A stretch of DNA of 64,000 nt from Vibrio metoecus (GTDB lineage Bacteria > Pseudomonadota > Gammaproteobacteria > Enterobacterales > Vibrionaceae), in assembly GCF_000696385.1 (NCBI RefSeq), contig NZ_JJMN01000006.1:142832-206831 (forward strand). The letters run 5' to 3'. Under the pieces are notes generated by a model. The model had not been told where the DNA came from. It worked only from the letters and a program-made list of their open reading frames with translations, and searched no databases. This document shows, in pieces, positions 1 through 10,158 of this stretch (its first letter is position 1; each line of letters starts with the position of its first letter). Made by a program: the position numbers and the translations under genes.

Positions 1-474
1 ATCATCGATATTTCGATGCCCGATGAAAATGGTCTGAGTCTGCTTGAGCGCCTGCGCCAACATAATCCGCGTTTTAAAGCGATCATCCTTAGCATTTATG
101 ATTCCGCTTCGTTTGTGAAAAAAGCCTTGGATGCTGGTGCGCAAGGTTACCTTTCAAAACGTTGTGGCCCAAGCGAGCTGGTGAGTGCGATTCGTACCGT
201 TGCCTCTGGCAGGCGCTATTTGTGCGCAGATGCCTTGGTCAATTTGAGTAATCCCGATATCAATAATGTGCTTGCCGACCTCACCAAGCGTGAAGTAGAA
301 GTGTTTGATTTATTGGTACAAGGCAAAGAGGTGAAAGAGATCGCGCAAACGCTGTTTCTCAGCCATAAAACCGTTCACGTTCACCGAGCCAACATTTTGA
401 GCAAATTAAACCTAACCAATAACGTGGATGTGATCCGCTTTGCTTTGCAGCACCATCTGCTCGTGGAAGGTTAA
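1..474 (+). CDS. uhpA: UhpA-type response regulator, 5' end cut off by the window
   Basis: Transcriptional regulator of the NarL/FixJ class that pairs with the UhpB kinase directly downstream. The frame is open from base 1, so the start codon lies outside the window. The visible part begins at the phospho-acceptor region (IIDISMPDENG; the Asp at codon 3 is the expected phosphorylation site), runs through the receiver fold (conserved Lys in the YLSKR stretch) and ends with a LuxR-type HTH (LTKREVEVFDLLVQGKEVKEIA, then HKTVHVHRANILSKL). The stop is two bases before the uhpB ATG, so the two are surely cotranscribed. Family knowledge: E. coli UhpA activates hexose-phosphate uptake genes. Here the likely target is the ABC transporter downstream, which is an inference. 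Confidence 0.9.
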   Translation: MIDISMPDENGLSLLERLRQHNPRFKAIILSIYDSASFVKKALDAGAQGYLSKRCGPSELVSAIRTVASGRRYLCADALVNLSNPDINNVLADLTKREVEVFDLLVQGKEVKEIAQTLFLSHKTVHVHRANILSKLNLTNNVDVIRFALQHHLLVEG

Positions 475-476
475 GC

Positions 477-2061
477 ATGGCCAAGCTATTTCCACTGATT
501 TTTGCTTTTGTGCTCTACAGTATTAGTCAATTTAGTCTGTGGAATGTCAGCCAATATTTGAGCCACAATCCGCTCCAAGCCTACTTACTTTTCCCCACCG
601 GCTTACGCTTGGCGGTCTATTTATTAGCACGCCCAACCTATGCTTGGGTTTGGTTACTGAGTGACATGCTTTTGGCTGGCGCGATCTTGGTGTTGCTTCC
701 AGACCAATCCAGCCCGTTGATGCTGCTCATGCCTTGTGTGGTTTGGCTAGCCGCAGTCATTGCCCGCCGACACTGGCCGAAGTTACATTTGTATTGGCAA
801 AAGTTACTGCTGATTGTGGCACTGGTGCTGCTGCACACCATTTTGGTAGGTCTCACTTTTACCTTGTTGGCGAAACCGCTACAAATGGGGGCGGAGACGT
901 TAATTGCCGTGAGTATCGCTTCGCTCACGGGAGGCATTGTACTGACCCCATTTTTGTATCTGGTGGCCGACTACCTTAGTCACCAAACTTGGCATCCGCT
1001 TTCTCCGCAACTGATCCACCACGATGTGAAACTTAAGCCGAAAATGACTGGTATGGAGTTTACTGTTTTTCAGCTTAGGACTGCTGGCGGAGCTGACGTT
1101 ACTTGAGCAGATGAAGCCGTTTGCCCTTTTGATCATCTTACTGCCGACGATTTTTCTTGCCTATCGCTATGGCTGGCAAGGCGGCGTGTTGGCGAGCAGT
1201 TTAAACTGCATTCTGCTAGCGACGGCACGCCAGTTCAGTGGCTCCTTTTCTTCGGATCAAGAGTTGCTGATCTTTATGTCAAGCCAAGCGTTTGTGGGGC
1301 TTGGATTGGGCATCGCCATCAGCCGCCAACATCAGCTCGCTTTATTGCTGCAAAAAATGAACACCCGCCTAGCCAAAGAGCTGCGTGAAAAACAAGACCT
1401 CGCGCGCCAGCTCGTTTCTGTGGAAGAGCAGATTCGCAAATCGGTGGCTCGCGAACTGCACGATGAGATTGGCCAAAACATTACCGCGATTCAAATTCAA
1501 TCCATGCTCGCTGAACGTTTAGCCAGTAATGATCAAGCCAAACAAGCGGCTTCTAGCGTGCAGTCGCTCGCCATGCGGATTCATCAATCCACACGTCAGC
1601 TCTTAAAGCAACTACGCCCGCACATTTTGGATGAACTCGGGTTAGAACATGCCATTCGTCAGCTGGTGCAAGAAATGCGATTTGCCGAACAAGGTATGAC
1701 GGTTCGCCTCAATATGGGGGTCAATCCGCAAAAGCTGGACGATACCACGCGAGTCACTCTGTATCGGATTGTGCAGGAGTTGCTGAACAACATTTCCAAA
1801 CATGCCAAAGCCACCCGCGTACACATCAGCCTATTTCCGGGAAGTGAAATGGTTTTGGAAGTCAAAGACGATGGCATTGGTTTGCCTACCGACTGGCGGG
1901 TGCGTGGACAAGGCTTAAAAGGATTGAGCGAGCGTGTATCCGCACTCGGCGGTCAATTAAAGATGACTTCATCCACTTTCCAAACTGGCACGCGAATAAT
2001 TGTTAACTTACCCACAAAACGCTCAATAACCAGCGAAAAACTAGGAAATATTCCTAGATGA
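477..2061 (+). CDS. uhpB: UhpB-type sensor histidine kinase (MASE1 membrane domain), one frameshift
   Basis: Membrane kinase partner of UhpA and UhpC. The N-terminal half is very hydrophobic (MASE1-like, multiple helices). The C-terminal half has the HisKA_3 box (VARELHDEIGQNITAIQ), an N box (ELLNNISKHAKA) and a G box (DDGIGLP, GQGLKGLSERV), typical of the NarX/UhpB class. The gene is read in two frames, 477-1106 and about 1066-2061. Removing one T from the T5 run at 1066-1070 joins them smoothly (FTVFSLGLLAELTLLEQ) and gives about 527 residues, close to E. coli UhpB (500). I take the break as a sequencing error. Without correction the kinase half would lack most of its membrane domain. Confidence 0.85.
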
Positions 2062-2128
2062 ATACAACTCCTTCCCATGTTTTTCCGACCTTGCTTGATT
2101 AGGATAAAACTCAATAAGGACAAGCAAT

Positions 2129-3439
2129 ATGAAGATTGTACCCAAGGCACAACCCATAGGAACGATGGAAATCGATCGGGCTTATCGCCACTGGCGCATT
2201 CATTTAATGATTTCCATGTATGTCGGTTATGGCGTGTTCTATCTCACTCGTAAAAGCTTCAATTTTGCGATGCCGCAAATGCTCAGTGAGTTAGGACTCG
2301 ATTACTCCGATTTGGGTTTTCTCGGTACGCTGTTCTACCTCACTTACGGGGTGTCTAAATTTGTTTCTGGTTTGATGATCGACCGCTCCCGCTCACGCTA
2401 TTTCATGGGGTTGGGATTGATGGCAACCGGCATCATCAACATCGCTTTTGGTTTTAGTTCGTCCTTGTTGGCTTTTACCTTGTTATGGACGGCGAATGCT
2501 TTTTTCCAAGGCTGGGGCTGGCCTGCCTGTGCCAAGGTGCTCACCCACTGGTATTCACGTAGCGAACGGGGATTTTGGTGGTCAATTTGGAATACTTGCC
2601 ACAACTTAAGCGGCGCATTGATCCCCATCGTGATTGGTTTTATCAGCTTAACCTTTGGCTGGCGTTACGGATTCTTGTTTGCGGGTGGGATTGCGATTTT
2701 CGTTGGGCTTTGGCTATGTTATCGCATCCAAGAGAAGCCAAGCGAAATGGGGTTGCCTTCGGTCGGTGAATGGCGCGGTGATGCACTTGAACAGGAACAC
2801 GAAAAAGAAGGCCAAGGCCTCGCCTTCCGCGTTGCGGTTTATCGCTATGTACTGACAAACCGCTACATTTGGCTGTTGTGTGGATCTTACTTGCTGGTGT
2901 ACGTGGTCAGAATTGGCATCAACGACTGGGGAGCGCTGTATCTGGTTGAGCGGCATGCGTACAACATTCTCAGTGCCAATAGCGCAGTAGCCATGTTTGA
3001 AGTGGGCGGTTTTTTGGGTTCACTGCTTGGCGGTTGGGGTTCCGACTATTACTTTCGCGGCAACCGAGCCCCGATGAATTTGATTTTTGCGTTAGGCATT
3101 TTTGCCTCTGTCGCCGCTTTATGGCTAACCCCGATCGATCATTTATGGTTTTTGGCAGGCTGCTTCTTTTGTATCGGTTTTTTTGTCTTCGGCCCGCAAA
3201 TGATGATTGGTATGGCCGCCGCAGAATGTGCAAGGAAAGATTTGGCAGGCACCGCGACTGGATTTGTTGGCTTATTTAGCTATCTCGGTGCAGCGTTAGC
3301 CAGCTACCCCATGTCACTGGCTATTGAAGCATGGGGCTGGGAAGGCTTCTTCTGCCTCATTACTGCGGCAGCAGCCGTGATCAGTTTACAACTGCTGCCC
3401 TTTATAAAAGCTCAGCAACCGGTGACGGAAGATGAGTGA
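2129..3439 (+). CDS. uhpC: UhpC-type hexose-phosphate sensor (major facilitator superfamily)
   Basis: A 436-residue, 12-helix membrane protein of the organophosphate:phosphate antiporter family (UhpC/UhpT/GlpT/PgtP). It starts with the family pattern YVGYGVFYLTRKSFNFAMP, with the Arg-Lys expected near the substrate pore. UhpC normally acts as a sensor of external glucose-6-phosphate that drives UhpB autophosphorylation, not mainly as a transporter. The order uhpA-uhpB-uhpC and the length (E. coli UhpC is about 440) favour a sensor role. No uhpT-like transporter follows; an ABC transporter does. The ATG at 2129 is preceded by AAGGA. UhpT-like transport activity cannot be excluded from sequence alone. 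Confidence 0.82.
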   Translation: MKIVPKAQPIGTMEIDRAYRHWRIHLMISMYVGYGVFYLTRKSFNFAMPQMLSELGLDYSDLGFLGTLFYLTYGVSKFVSGLMIDRSRSRYFMGLGLMATGIINIAFGFSSSLLAFTLLWTANAFFQGWGWPACAKVLTHWYSRSERGFWWSIWNTCHNLSGALIPIVIGFISLTFGWRYGFLFAGGIAIFVGLWLCYRIQEKPSEMGLPSVGEWRGDALEQEHEKEGQGLAFRVAVYRYVLTNRYIWLLCGSYLLVYVVRIGINDWGALYLVERHAYNILSANSAVAMFEVGGFLGSLLGGWGSDYYFRGNRAPMNLIFALGIFASVAALWLTPIDHLWFLAGCFFCIGFFVFGPQMMIGMAAAECARKDLAGTATGFVGLFSYLGAALASYPMSLAIEAWGWEGFFCLITAAAAVISLQLLPFIKAQQPVTEDE

Positions 3440-3490
3440 TAAATACAACCAATCTTTACCATCCAATAACGTAACTGTGCTCCACTTTAT

Positions 3491-3514
3491 GACCTGACGC
3501 AGTACCGACCTGAC
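3491..3514 (+). promoter_or_regulatory. Direct repeat GACCTGAC x2 upstream of afuA, candidate operator
   Basis: Two perfect copies of GACCTGAC (3491-3498 and 3507-3514), 16 bases apart start to start, sit in the uhpC-afuA gap. A repeated octamer between a UhpA-type regulator operon and a transporter gene suggests a regulator site. The repeats lie only 38-61 bases before the afuA ATG, so they may overlap the transcription start or lie in the mRNA leader. I could not place a convincing -10/-35 pair. Confidence 0.35.
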
Positions 3515-3551
3515 AAGGACACAAGGGAGCATCAACCAGAGGGAAAACCCA

Positions 3552-4586
3552 ATGATTGTTAATGCAAAACGCACGCTGCTGGCACTGAGTGTTCTTGGTT
3601 CGATGATGACCGCGCCACTGGTTCATGCTGAAGGCCGTTTGGTGGTTTACTGCAGTGCCACCAATGCGATGTGTGAAGCCGGAACCAAAGCGTTCGCTGA
3701 AAAATACAATGTGAATACCTCCTTTGTGCGCAATGGCTCAGGCAGTACACTTGCAAAAATTGATGCAGAAAAAAACAACCCACGCGCGGATGTTTGGTAC
3801 GGCGGCACGCTTGACCCACAATCACAAGCGGGTGAAATGGATTTACTCCAAGCTTACCAATCCCCAGAACTGGCCAACATCATGGAAGGTTTCCGTGATC
3901 CAGCCAAACGCAAAGGTAACTACTCTTCTGCGGTATACATGGGCATTTTGGGCTTTGGTGTGAACGCCGAACGCTTGGCACAAAAAGGCATTCCGATCCC
4001 GCGTTGCTGGGCGGATTTGACCAAACCAGAATACAAAGGTGAAATTCAAATCTCTGACCCGCAAAGTTCTGGCACAGCTTATACCGCACTAGCAACCTTC
4101 ATCCAGCTCTGGGATGAACCCACCGCATTTGAGTATTTCAAAAAGCTCGACAAAAACGTCTCTCAATACACCAAATCTGGGGTAACGCCATCACGTAACT
4201 CGGCGCGTGGTGAAGTAGCGATTGGTATCGGATTCCTGCACGACTACTCGCTGGAGCAAGCTAAAGGCGCACCGCTGGAACTCATTTCTCCTTGTGAAGG
4301 CACTGGGTACGAAATTGGTGGTGTCAGCATTATCAAAGGCGCGCGCAACCTCGATAACGCCAAACTGTTTGTTGACTGGGTATTGTCGAAAGAAGGCCAA
4401 GAAGTGGCATGGAAACAAGGTGAGTCCTACCAAATCTTGACCAATACCCAAGCGGAACAATCACCCAATGCGCTTGACCCGAAAGCACTCAAACTGATCA
4501 ATTACGATATGGAAACCTATGGTTCATCCGATGAGCGTAAACGTTTGATCACCAAATGGGTTAACGAAATCAAAATGGGTAACTAA
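3552..4586 (+). CDS. afuA: Periplasmic solute-binding protein of an AfuABC-type (hexose-phosphate) ABC transporter
   Basis: Secreted binding protein of 344 residues with a signal peptide ending near VHA-EG (residues 25-27). Databases often call this family iron(III)-binding (FbpA/AfuA). The paired tyrosines that bind iron in FbpA (NYYW-type motif) are absent; the matching region reads GFLHDYSLE (His230-Asp231), followed by PCEGTGYEIGG (Glu249). From memory, AfuA of Actinobacillus pleuropneumoniae was re-assigned as a hexose-6-phosphate binder that uses a His-Asp and a Glu, which fits this pattern. The position right after uhpABC supports a sugar-phosphate ligand. A strong SD (GAGGG) precedes the ATG. 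The ligand is an inference from motif and context. Confidence 0.8.
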   Translation: MIVNAKRTLLALSVLGSMMTAPLVHAEGRLVVYCSATNAMCEAGTKAFAEKYNVNTSFVRNGSGSTLAKIDAEKNNPRADVWYGGTLDPQSQAGEMDLLQAYQSPELANIMEGFRDPAKRKGNYSSAVYMGILGFGVNAERLAQKGIPIPRCWADLTKPEYKGEIQISDPQSSGTAYTALATFIQLWDEPTAFEYFKKLDKNVSQYTKSGVTPSRNSARGEVAIGIGFLHDYSLEQAKGAPLELISPCEGTGYEIGGVSIIKGARNLDNAKLFVDWVLSKEGQEVAWKQGESYQILTNTQAEQSPNALDPKALKLINYDMETYGSSDERKRLITKWVNEIKMGN

Positions 4587-4604
4587 CCCGACATCGTAGT
4601 CGCG

Positions 4605-4621
4605 CCGCCACTCAGTGGCGG
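4605..4621 (+). terminator. First hairpin between afuA and afuB
   Basis: Perfect 7-base stem CCGCCAC / GTGGCGG around loop TCA, 19 bases after the afuA stop. There is no strong T tract after it. It is likely a 3'-end stabiliser or partial terminator that lets the binding protein be made in excess over the permease. Confidence 0.5.
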
Positions 4622-4635
4622 TATTTCTCCCCTGA

Positions 4636-4672
4636 CACTTAACCTGCTCACTGCTTGCGGGCAGGTTAAGTG
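4636..4672 (+). terminator. Second, longer hairpin between afuA and afuB
   Basis: Perfect 12-base inverted repeat CACTTAACCTGC / GCAGGTTAAGTG with a 13-base loop, starting 14 bases after the first hairpin and ending 23 bases before the afuB ATG. There is no T tract. Together the two hairpins look like an attenuating or mRNA-protecting element in the operon. Confidence 0.5.
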
Positions 4673-4695
4673 CGACTCAATATTAAGGTTTGACC

Positions 4696-6795
4696 ATGCA
4701 TGAGCCTTCTCAAACGCTAAACCTAACACTCCACCAACCCGTCAAAACCGATCCGGTTTTTTACTGGCTGGCGGCGGTGCTGTTTAGCTTTATTCTTCTG
4801 CCATCCTTTGCTCTGGATTATGGGCTGTTTGAATCGACTCCAGATGAATTCTATGCGGCGATGGGTTGGAGTGAGCCAAACATTTCTTGGTTCTGGTTTA
4901 GCTTGCCTTTATTGCTCGTCTTTCGGCCACGGCAAGCTCAGGGACGTCAATCCACAAACCGCCACTATCTCGATATTGCCTACTCTGGCTTCTGTATGCT
5001 GGCTATTTTGCTCAGGCGCATGGCTAAAACGGTAAAGGGTTGGGCTATTCCAGCATCATTCTGTTCACTGCTCTTGGCGCGATCATGACGCTCGCCTTCG
5101 CCCGCTTGGAATACCTCGGTGGCGACCACTTTGTCATTGGCTCGCTGATCAGCATTATTCTGCTGATTGTGATTTTTATTGTTTATCCGAGCATCGCCAT
5201 TTTCCTGCCGATGTTTAAAGATGACATGGGCAACTGGACGGCATGGCAGTTCATGACGATCCTTTCCCAGTCTCATACCCTCACCGTCATTTACAACTCG
5301 ATTGCACTCGGTATTGCGGTAGGCGTTGGCGCCACCTTCTTCGGGCTGATTTTTGCCATTTACACCACACGTATTGCCAAACGCTCCGCCTTTATCGCGC
5401 GCGTGTTTTCTATTTTACCGATCGTGACACCGCCCTTTATTGTCGGGTTGGGTGTGACTTTAATGCTGGGTCGTTCGGGTTATATCACTGAGTTGATGGT
5501 CGATGGGTTTGGTTTACAGAAAACCAACTGGTTGTATGGTTTCACGGGCATTTGGCTCGCACAGGTGCTGGCGTTTGCGCCGATGTCATTTATGATTTTG
5601 GATGGTGCGCTCAAGTCACTGCATCCTTCGTTGGAAGAGGCTTCCTACACGCTCAAAGCTAACCGCTATCAAACCTTCTTTGGCATCATCATGCCACTGC
5701 TTAAACCCGCGTTAGCCAACTCGTTTTTGATCATTTTCGTGCAATCATTGGCAGACTTCAGTAACCCCTTAGTACTGGGCGGCAGCTTTGATGTGCTCGC
5801 AACGCAAATCTATTTCTATATTGCAGGGGCACAGCTGGATTACGCTTCAGCCAGCACGCTCGGCTCGGTTCTACTGCTGTTCTCACTCGACGATTTTTGT
5901 AGTGCAGTATTTGTGGATTGGCCAGCGCTCCTACGTCACCATTTCCGGCAAAGCCTACCGTGGCGATGTGCAAGAGATGCCAGCCTCGCTGAAATTGGGC
6001 GTCACTGTGACTTTGTATGCGTGGATGATCTTTAACGTTCTGCTCTACGGCAGCATCTTCTTTGGCAGCTTTACCGTCAACTGGGGGGTCGATTACACCC
6101 TGACCTTTAAAAACTACCTTAACCTGTTTGGCAATGGCATGTCTGATGGTGCTTGGCCGTCACTGATCACCACCATGATTTATGCGGGTGTGGCCGCTCC
6201 GATTACTGCCCTGTTCGGCTTATTGATTGCTTATGTGGTGGTGAGACAGCAGTTCTACGGCAAAAAAGTGATTGAGTTTTCAACCATGCTCTGCTTTGCC
6301 GTACCCGGTACAGTGGCAGGGGTTTCCTACATCTTGGCGTTTAACGATGCGCCGATTTATTTAACTGGTACCGCCGCAATTGTGGTGATCTCAATGGTGA
6401 TGCGTAACGTACCCGTGGGGATCCGCTCTGGTATTGCTGGGCTCGGGCAGCTCGATAAATCATTGGATGAAGCTTCACTGAGCTTACGTGCCAGCTCATT
6501 ACAAACCATTCGCTACATCATTTTGCCACTGCTGCGCCCCGCGATTCTTTCTACGCTGGTGTACAGCTTTGTTCGGGCGATGACCACAGTCAGTGCGATC
6601 ATCTTTCTGGTTACACCGGAAACCCGCGTTGCAACGTCCTACATTCTGAACCGAGTCGAAGATGGTGAGTACGGCATTGCTATCGCTTACGGTTCCGTGC
6701 TGATTGTCGTGATGTTAGCCATCATTTTGTTGTTCGATTTACTGGTCGGTGAAGCTCGCGTTTCTCGTTCCAAAGCCACTAATCAAGATTCTTAG
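4696..6795 (+). CDS. afuB: AfuB-type fused ABC permease (two permease halves), three frameshifts
   Basis: Inner-membrane permease of about 698 residues with two BPD_transp_1 halves, the usual form in the FbpB/AfuB family. Each half shows an EAA-type loop ([27 protein letters not shown] and [27 protein letters not shown]). The frame changes three times. Removing one T at 4921-4923, one A in the A4 at 5026-5029 and one T in the T5 at 5894-5898 restores a single frame through [21 protein letters not shown] and [10 protein letters not shown]. All three are one-base insertions. The ATG at 4696 is preferred over the in-frame TTG at 4690. The gene is 11 bases upstream of afuC. It should pass the AfuA ligand across the membrane. 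Confidence 0.82.
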
Positions 6796-6806
6796 GAGAC
6801 ATCACC

Positions 6807-7862
6807 GTGGAAAAACAAAACTTTGTTGTGCTCAAAAACATCTGCAAACGCTTTGGTAGCAATACCGTGATTGGCAACTTAGATCTTGAGATCAAAAAAG
6901 GCAGCTTGGTTACGCTACTTGGCCCTTCCGGTTGTGGGAAAACCACCGTTTTGCGTTTGGTTGCCGGCTTAGAGAAACCAACCAGCGGGCAGATTTTCAT
7001 AGATGGTGAAGATGTCACCGAACGTTCCATCCAACAACGCGATATCTGTATGGTGTTTCAGTCTTATGCACTGTTCCCGCATATGTCTCTGTACGAAAAC
7101 GTAGCTTATGGCTTGAAAATGCTCAAATTGCCGAGTGAAGAAGTGCGTCAGCGAGTTGATGAAGCACTTAAAATTGTTGATCTCGAAGGAATGAGTGAAC
7201 GCTATGTTGACCAGATTTCCGGAGGCCAGCAGCAACGTGTTGCCCTTGCCCGTGCTTTGGTGCTCAAACCTAAGGTACTGCTATTTGATGAGCCGTTGAG
7301 TAACTTAGATGCCAACTTGCGCCGCAGCATGCGTGAAACGATTCGCGAACTGCAACAGCGTTTTGATATTACCTCGCTCTACGTGACGCACGATCAGGCA
7401 GAAGCTTTCGCGGTATCGGATACCGTTATCGTGATGAAACAGGGCGATATTATGCAAATTGGCACGCCACAAGAGTTGTATAAAGCACCTAAGTCGATGT
7501 TTATGGCAAACTTTATGGGTGAGGCCAATATGTTCCAAGGCCATTTTGACGGGCAGCAGATCCACATTAATGGCTATGCAATTGATGCCGATCTTGAAGT
7601 GACGCGGGATAAGCCTAACGGCGAATACCAAATTGGTGTCCGGCCAGAAGCGATCACCTTACATACGCAAGGCAGCGAAAGCCAAGCCTGCCAAATCCTC
7701 AAATCGGCGTATATGGGTTCAATGTATGAAGTGACCGTAAAATGGCACGATCAAGAACTGCTGTTACAGCTCAATTCCGCGCAGTTTAATCACGCATTAA
7801 CTCAGCACGCGTATGTAGTCTTTAACCCTCGCGGCCTATTTTTGCTGCCCTATGCAGAATAG
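6807..7862 (+). CDS. afuC: AfuC-type ABC transporter ATPase
   Basis: Cytoplasmic ATPase of 351 residues that powers the AfuAB transporter. Walker A is GPSGCGKTT, the signature is [15 protein letters not shown], Walker B is [12 protein letters not shown] and the switch His is in YVTHDQ. The C-terminal about 110 residues form a TOBE-like domain, as in the FbpC/PotA class. It starts with GTG at 6807, preceded by AGGAG. A clear terminator follows the stop. Database labels will probably say iron transport; I favour hexose phosphate because of AfuA and the uhpABC neighbours. Confidence 0.85.
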   Translation: MEKQNFVVLKNICKRFGSNTVIGNLDLEIKKGSLVTLLGPSGCGKTTVLRLVAGLEKPTSGQIFIDGEDVTERSIQQRDICMVFQSYALFPHMSLYENVAYGLKMLKLPSEEVRQRVDEALKIVDLEGMSERYVDQISGGQQQRVALARALVLKPKVLLFDEPLSNLDANLRRSMRETIRELQQRFDITSLYVTHDQAEAFAVSDTVIVMKQGDIMQIGTPQELYKAPKSMFMANFMGEANMFQGHFDGQQIHINGYAIDADLEVTRDKPNGEYQIGVRPEAITLHTQGSESQACQILKSAYMGSMYEVTVKWHDQELLLQLNSAQFNHALTQHAYVVFNPRGLFLLPYAE

Positions 7863-7921
7863 TGATAACACCTTGAGTAAAGACGTCTCTCTCGACATTT
7901 AAACTCAAGTACAGTAAGAAT

Positions 7922-7949
7922 AACGCCACCCTAAGGTGGCGTTACTTTT
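7922..7949. terminator. Bidirectional terminator between afuC and phaC
   Basis: Perfect 9-base stem AACGCCACC / GGTGGCGTT, loop CTAA, then ACTTTT on the plus strand. It sits between two convergent genes and serves afuC; phaC, whose stop is at 7948, may share it. Confidence 0.7.
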
Positions 7950-9724
7950 AAGCTTCTTGGATGGGTAACACCTGTTTTACATACTCACCCGGTGCACTGT
8001 ACAACACCGGATAGTCGGCATTACCTAATGGATAAGGTTCAACTTTGCTGCCATCTGCAAAGCCGTTTAACCACTCATTCCAATGCACCCACCATGAACC
8101 TTCTCGGTGCTGAGCCGTTTCCAGCCAATCTTCCGCAGAATCATCCAAGGTGTCGTTAACCCAGTAACCATACTTACGTTTGTCAGGATGATTAACGATT
8201 CCCGCAATATGACCAGATTCACCCAGCACTAAAGGTTTTGTTCCCCCCCGTACGCAATGCGCCGCGGTAAGTGCCTTGCCACAGAGCGATGTGATCTTCT
8301 TTGGTAGAAATGAAATAACTCGGCACTTTGATTTTATCTAAATCAATCCAGACACCACCGACTTTGACGCCCTTATCCTGAACCAACTTGTTCTCAAGAT
8401 AGAGCTCTCGTAACAAGAAGTTATGGCAAGCGCCCGCCACGTTAGTGCTGTCGCTATTCCAGTACAGAAGATCAAAATCAACCGGACTCTGCCCTTTCAG
8501 GTAGTTGTCCACGTAGTAATTCCAGTACAGGCTATTCTCACGCAGCAAACTGAATGTCACGCTGAGTGAGCGGCCATCCATATAGCCTTTGGCATTATTT
8601 TGCAGCTCAATGGCTCGAATAATGGTGTCGTTGATGTAGGCTCCCACTTCTCCCGGTTGAGAGAAATCCAGCAAGGTGGTGAAAAAGCTCGCGGTTTTGA
8701 TGCGTTTTTTCATGCGTTTAGCCGCGTAGTAAGCGATGGTTGTCGCTAATACTGTTCCGCCAATGCAGTAACCTGCCGCGTTGATCTGCTCTTGCCCGGT
8801 GATCGATTCAATCGCATTCACCGCTTTAACAACGCCTTCGAGCACATAGTCTTCAAAATTGAGTTGAGCTTGCGCTGCTCCCGGATTGCGCCATGAGATC
8901 ATAAACACAGAGTGACCTTGCTCGACTAGCCAGCGCACCATGGAGTTTTTCTCACGCAAATCGAGAATGTAGTACTTGTTGATAAAAGGCGGAACAATCA
9001 ACAGTGGCGTCACGGCCACTTGCTCAGTCAGAGGTTTGTATTGAATAAGCTCAAACACCTCATTTTTGAACACCACTTCACCCGGCGTGTTGGCCACATC
9101 TTCACCAAGGCGGAAAGCATTATTGTTGGTCATGCGGATTTTGAGAATATCGGCACTGGACGCGACATCCTCTTTCAGTTGCTCAAGACCCGCAATCAAG
9201 TTTTCACCGTTTTTCTCTAAGGTTAGACGCAGCAACTCTGGGTTCGTCGCAATAAAATTGCTCGGAGAAAGCGCATTGATCATCTGACGTGAGAAGAACA
9301 AAATCCGCTCTTTGGATTTCTCATCGAGGCCTTCGATAGCGTTGATGGTATCGAGGTACGTTTTGCTAAACAACAGATAGGATTGTTTGATGAAATTGAA
9401 GAAAGGATCTTGCTGCCACGCTTCATGGCTAAAACGCTTGTCTCCTTTTTCGGCTTCCATGATGGATTGAACTTTGGACTCTAGCACCACTTTTTGCCAA
9501 ATCTGAAGTTGTTGCTCCCACCATTGAGTTTGCAATTTTAACAAGGCAGCCGGTTGGTTGGCAGCTTGCTCAAAGAACTTGAGAGAGTCTTCCAGATTGA
9601 CTTCTTGCATCGCTTTATTGAGTGGGGAATTGACGGCCGCTTTGCTCTGTTCAACCTCTTTCCACCAACGTTGATTCACTTGTTGTAATTGGACAAGGTA
9701 GTCCGTAAAGGCATGTTGGAACAT
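7948..9724 (-). CDS. phaC: Class I polyhydroxyalkanoate synthase, one frameshift
   Basis: Polymerises (R)-3-hydroxyacyl-CoA into PHA granules. The lipase-like box is AAGYCIGG with the catalytic cysteine at residue 320. The catalytic Asp region (STKEDHIALWQG) and His region (GESGHIAGIVNHP) follow. The full length, about 591 residues, is normal for class I. The frame breaks at the C7 run 8243-8249 (G7 on the coding strand). Removing one base gives TGGTKPLVLGESGHIAG and rejoins the last 90 or so residues, including the catalytic His. As sequenced, the protein would end just before that His and be inactive. It is the last gene of phaBAPC, separated from phaP by a strong terminator. Confidence 0.9.
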
Positions 9725-9744
9725 ACACTTACTCCTTAAAACAG

Positions 9745-9770
9745 AAAAAAGCGCCGCCCGAAGGCGGCGC
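9745..9770 (-). terminator. Rho-independent terminator between phaP and phaC
   Basis: On the minus strand, a perfect 8-base GC stem (GCGCCGCC / GGCGGCGC, 9751-9770) with a 4-base loop is followed by six T residues (9750-9745). It lies 3' of phaP and 5' of phaC, so it probably lowers synthase transcription relative to the granule protein. Confidence 0.8.
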
Positions 9771-9781
9771 GAAATACAGTG

Positions 9782-10129
9782 TTACGCAGGGGTCACTGTC
9801 TTAAGGTTTTCAGAGGCAAGTTTTTCTACATCATCTTTAAACTCTTTCGCGATGTTTTGCAGTTTTTTGCTGTCATCCATCATTTGCTGAGAGAGCTTGT
9901 TCAGTACGCCCAACTGTTGAGAGTTGAACGAGGTTAAGGAAGTCACATCTTTGATCTCACTGGCCGCTTTCATTTGCGCCAAACCCAGATCGCTGTATGT
10001 GCGGATAGCATTCAGTTGTAGCTCAGTCAGCACTTCAACATTCTTGGTCACCAGTTTGTTGAACTTGATATACGGTTCGAAGTTTTTCTCTGTCTGATCG
10101 CTGAATGTTTTAAAAAATTCCGTGTACAT
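9782..10129 (-). CDS. phaP: Phasin family granule-associated protein
   Basis: A 115-residue, helix-rich amphipathic protein matching the phasin_2 family (YTEFFKTFSDQTEKNFEPYIKFNKL at the start, many Lys/Glu/Gln afterwards, no membrane segment). Phasins coat PHA granules and set their size. It lies 29 bases downstream of phaA in the same direction and is followed by a terminator, so it is probably the most abundant product of the cluster. The start has a good SD (GGAG, reading TAGGAGATAACGT before the ATG). Confidence 0.85.
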   Translation of the reverse strand: MYTEFFKTFSDQTEKNFEPYIKFNKLVTKNVEVLTELQLNAIRTYSDLGLAQMKAASEIKDVTSLTSFNSQQLGVLNKLSQQMMDDSKKLQNIAKEFKDDVEKLASENLKTVTPA

Positions 10130-10158
10130 ACGTTATCTCCTAGTGAATGATTTTTAAA

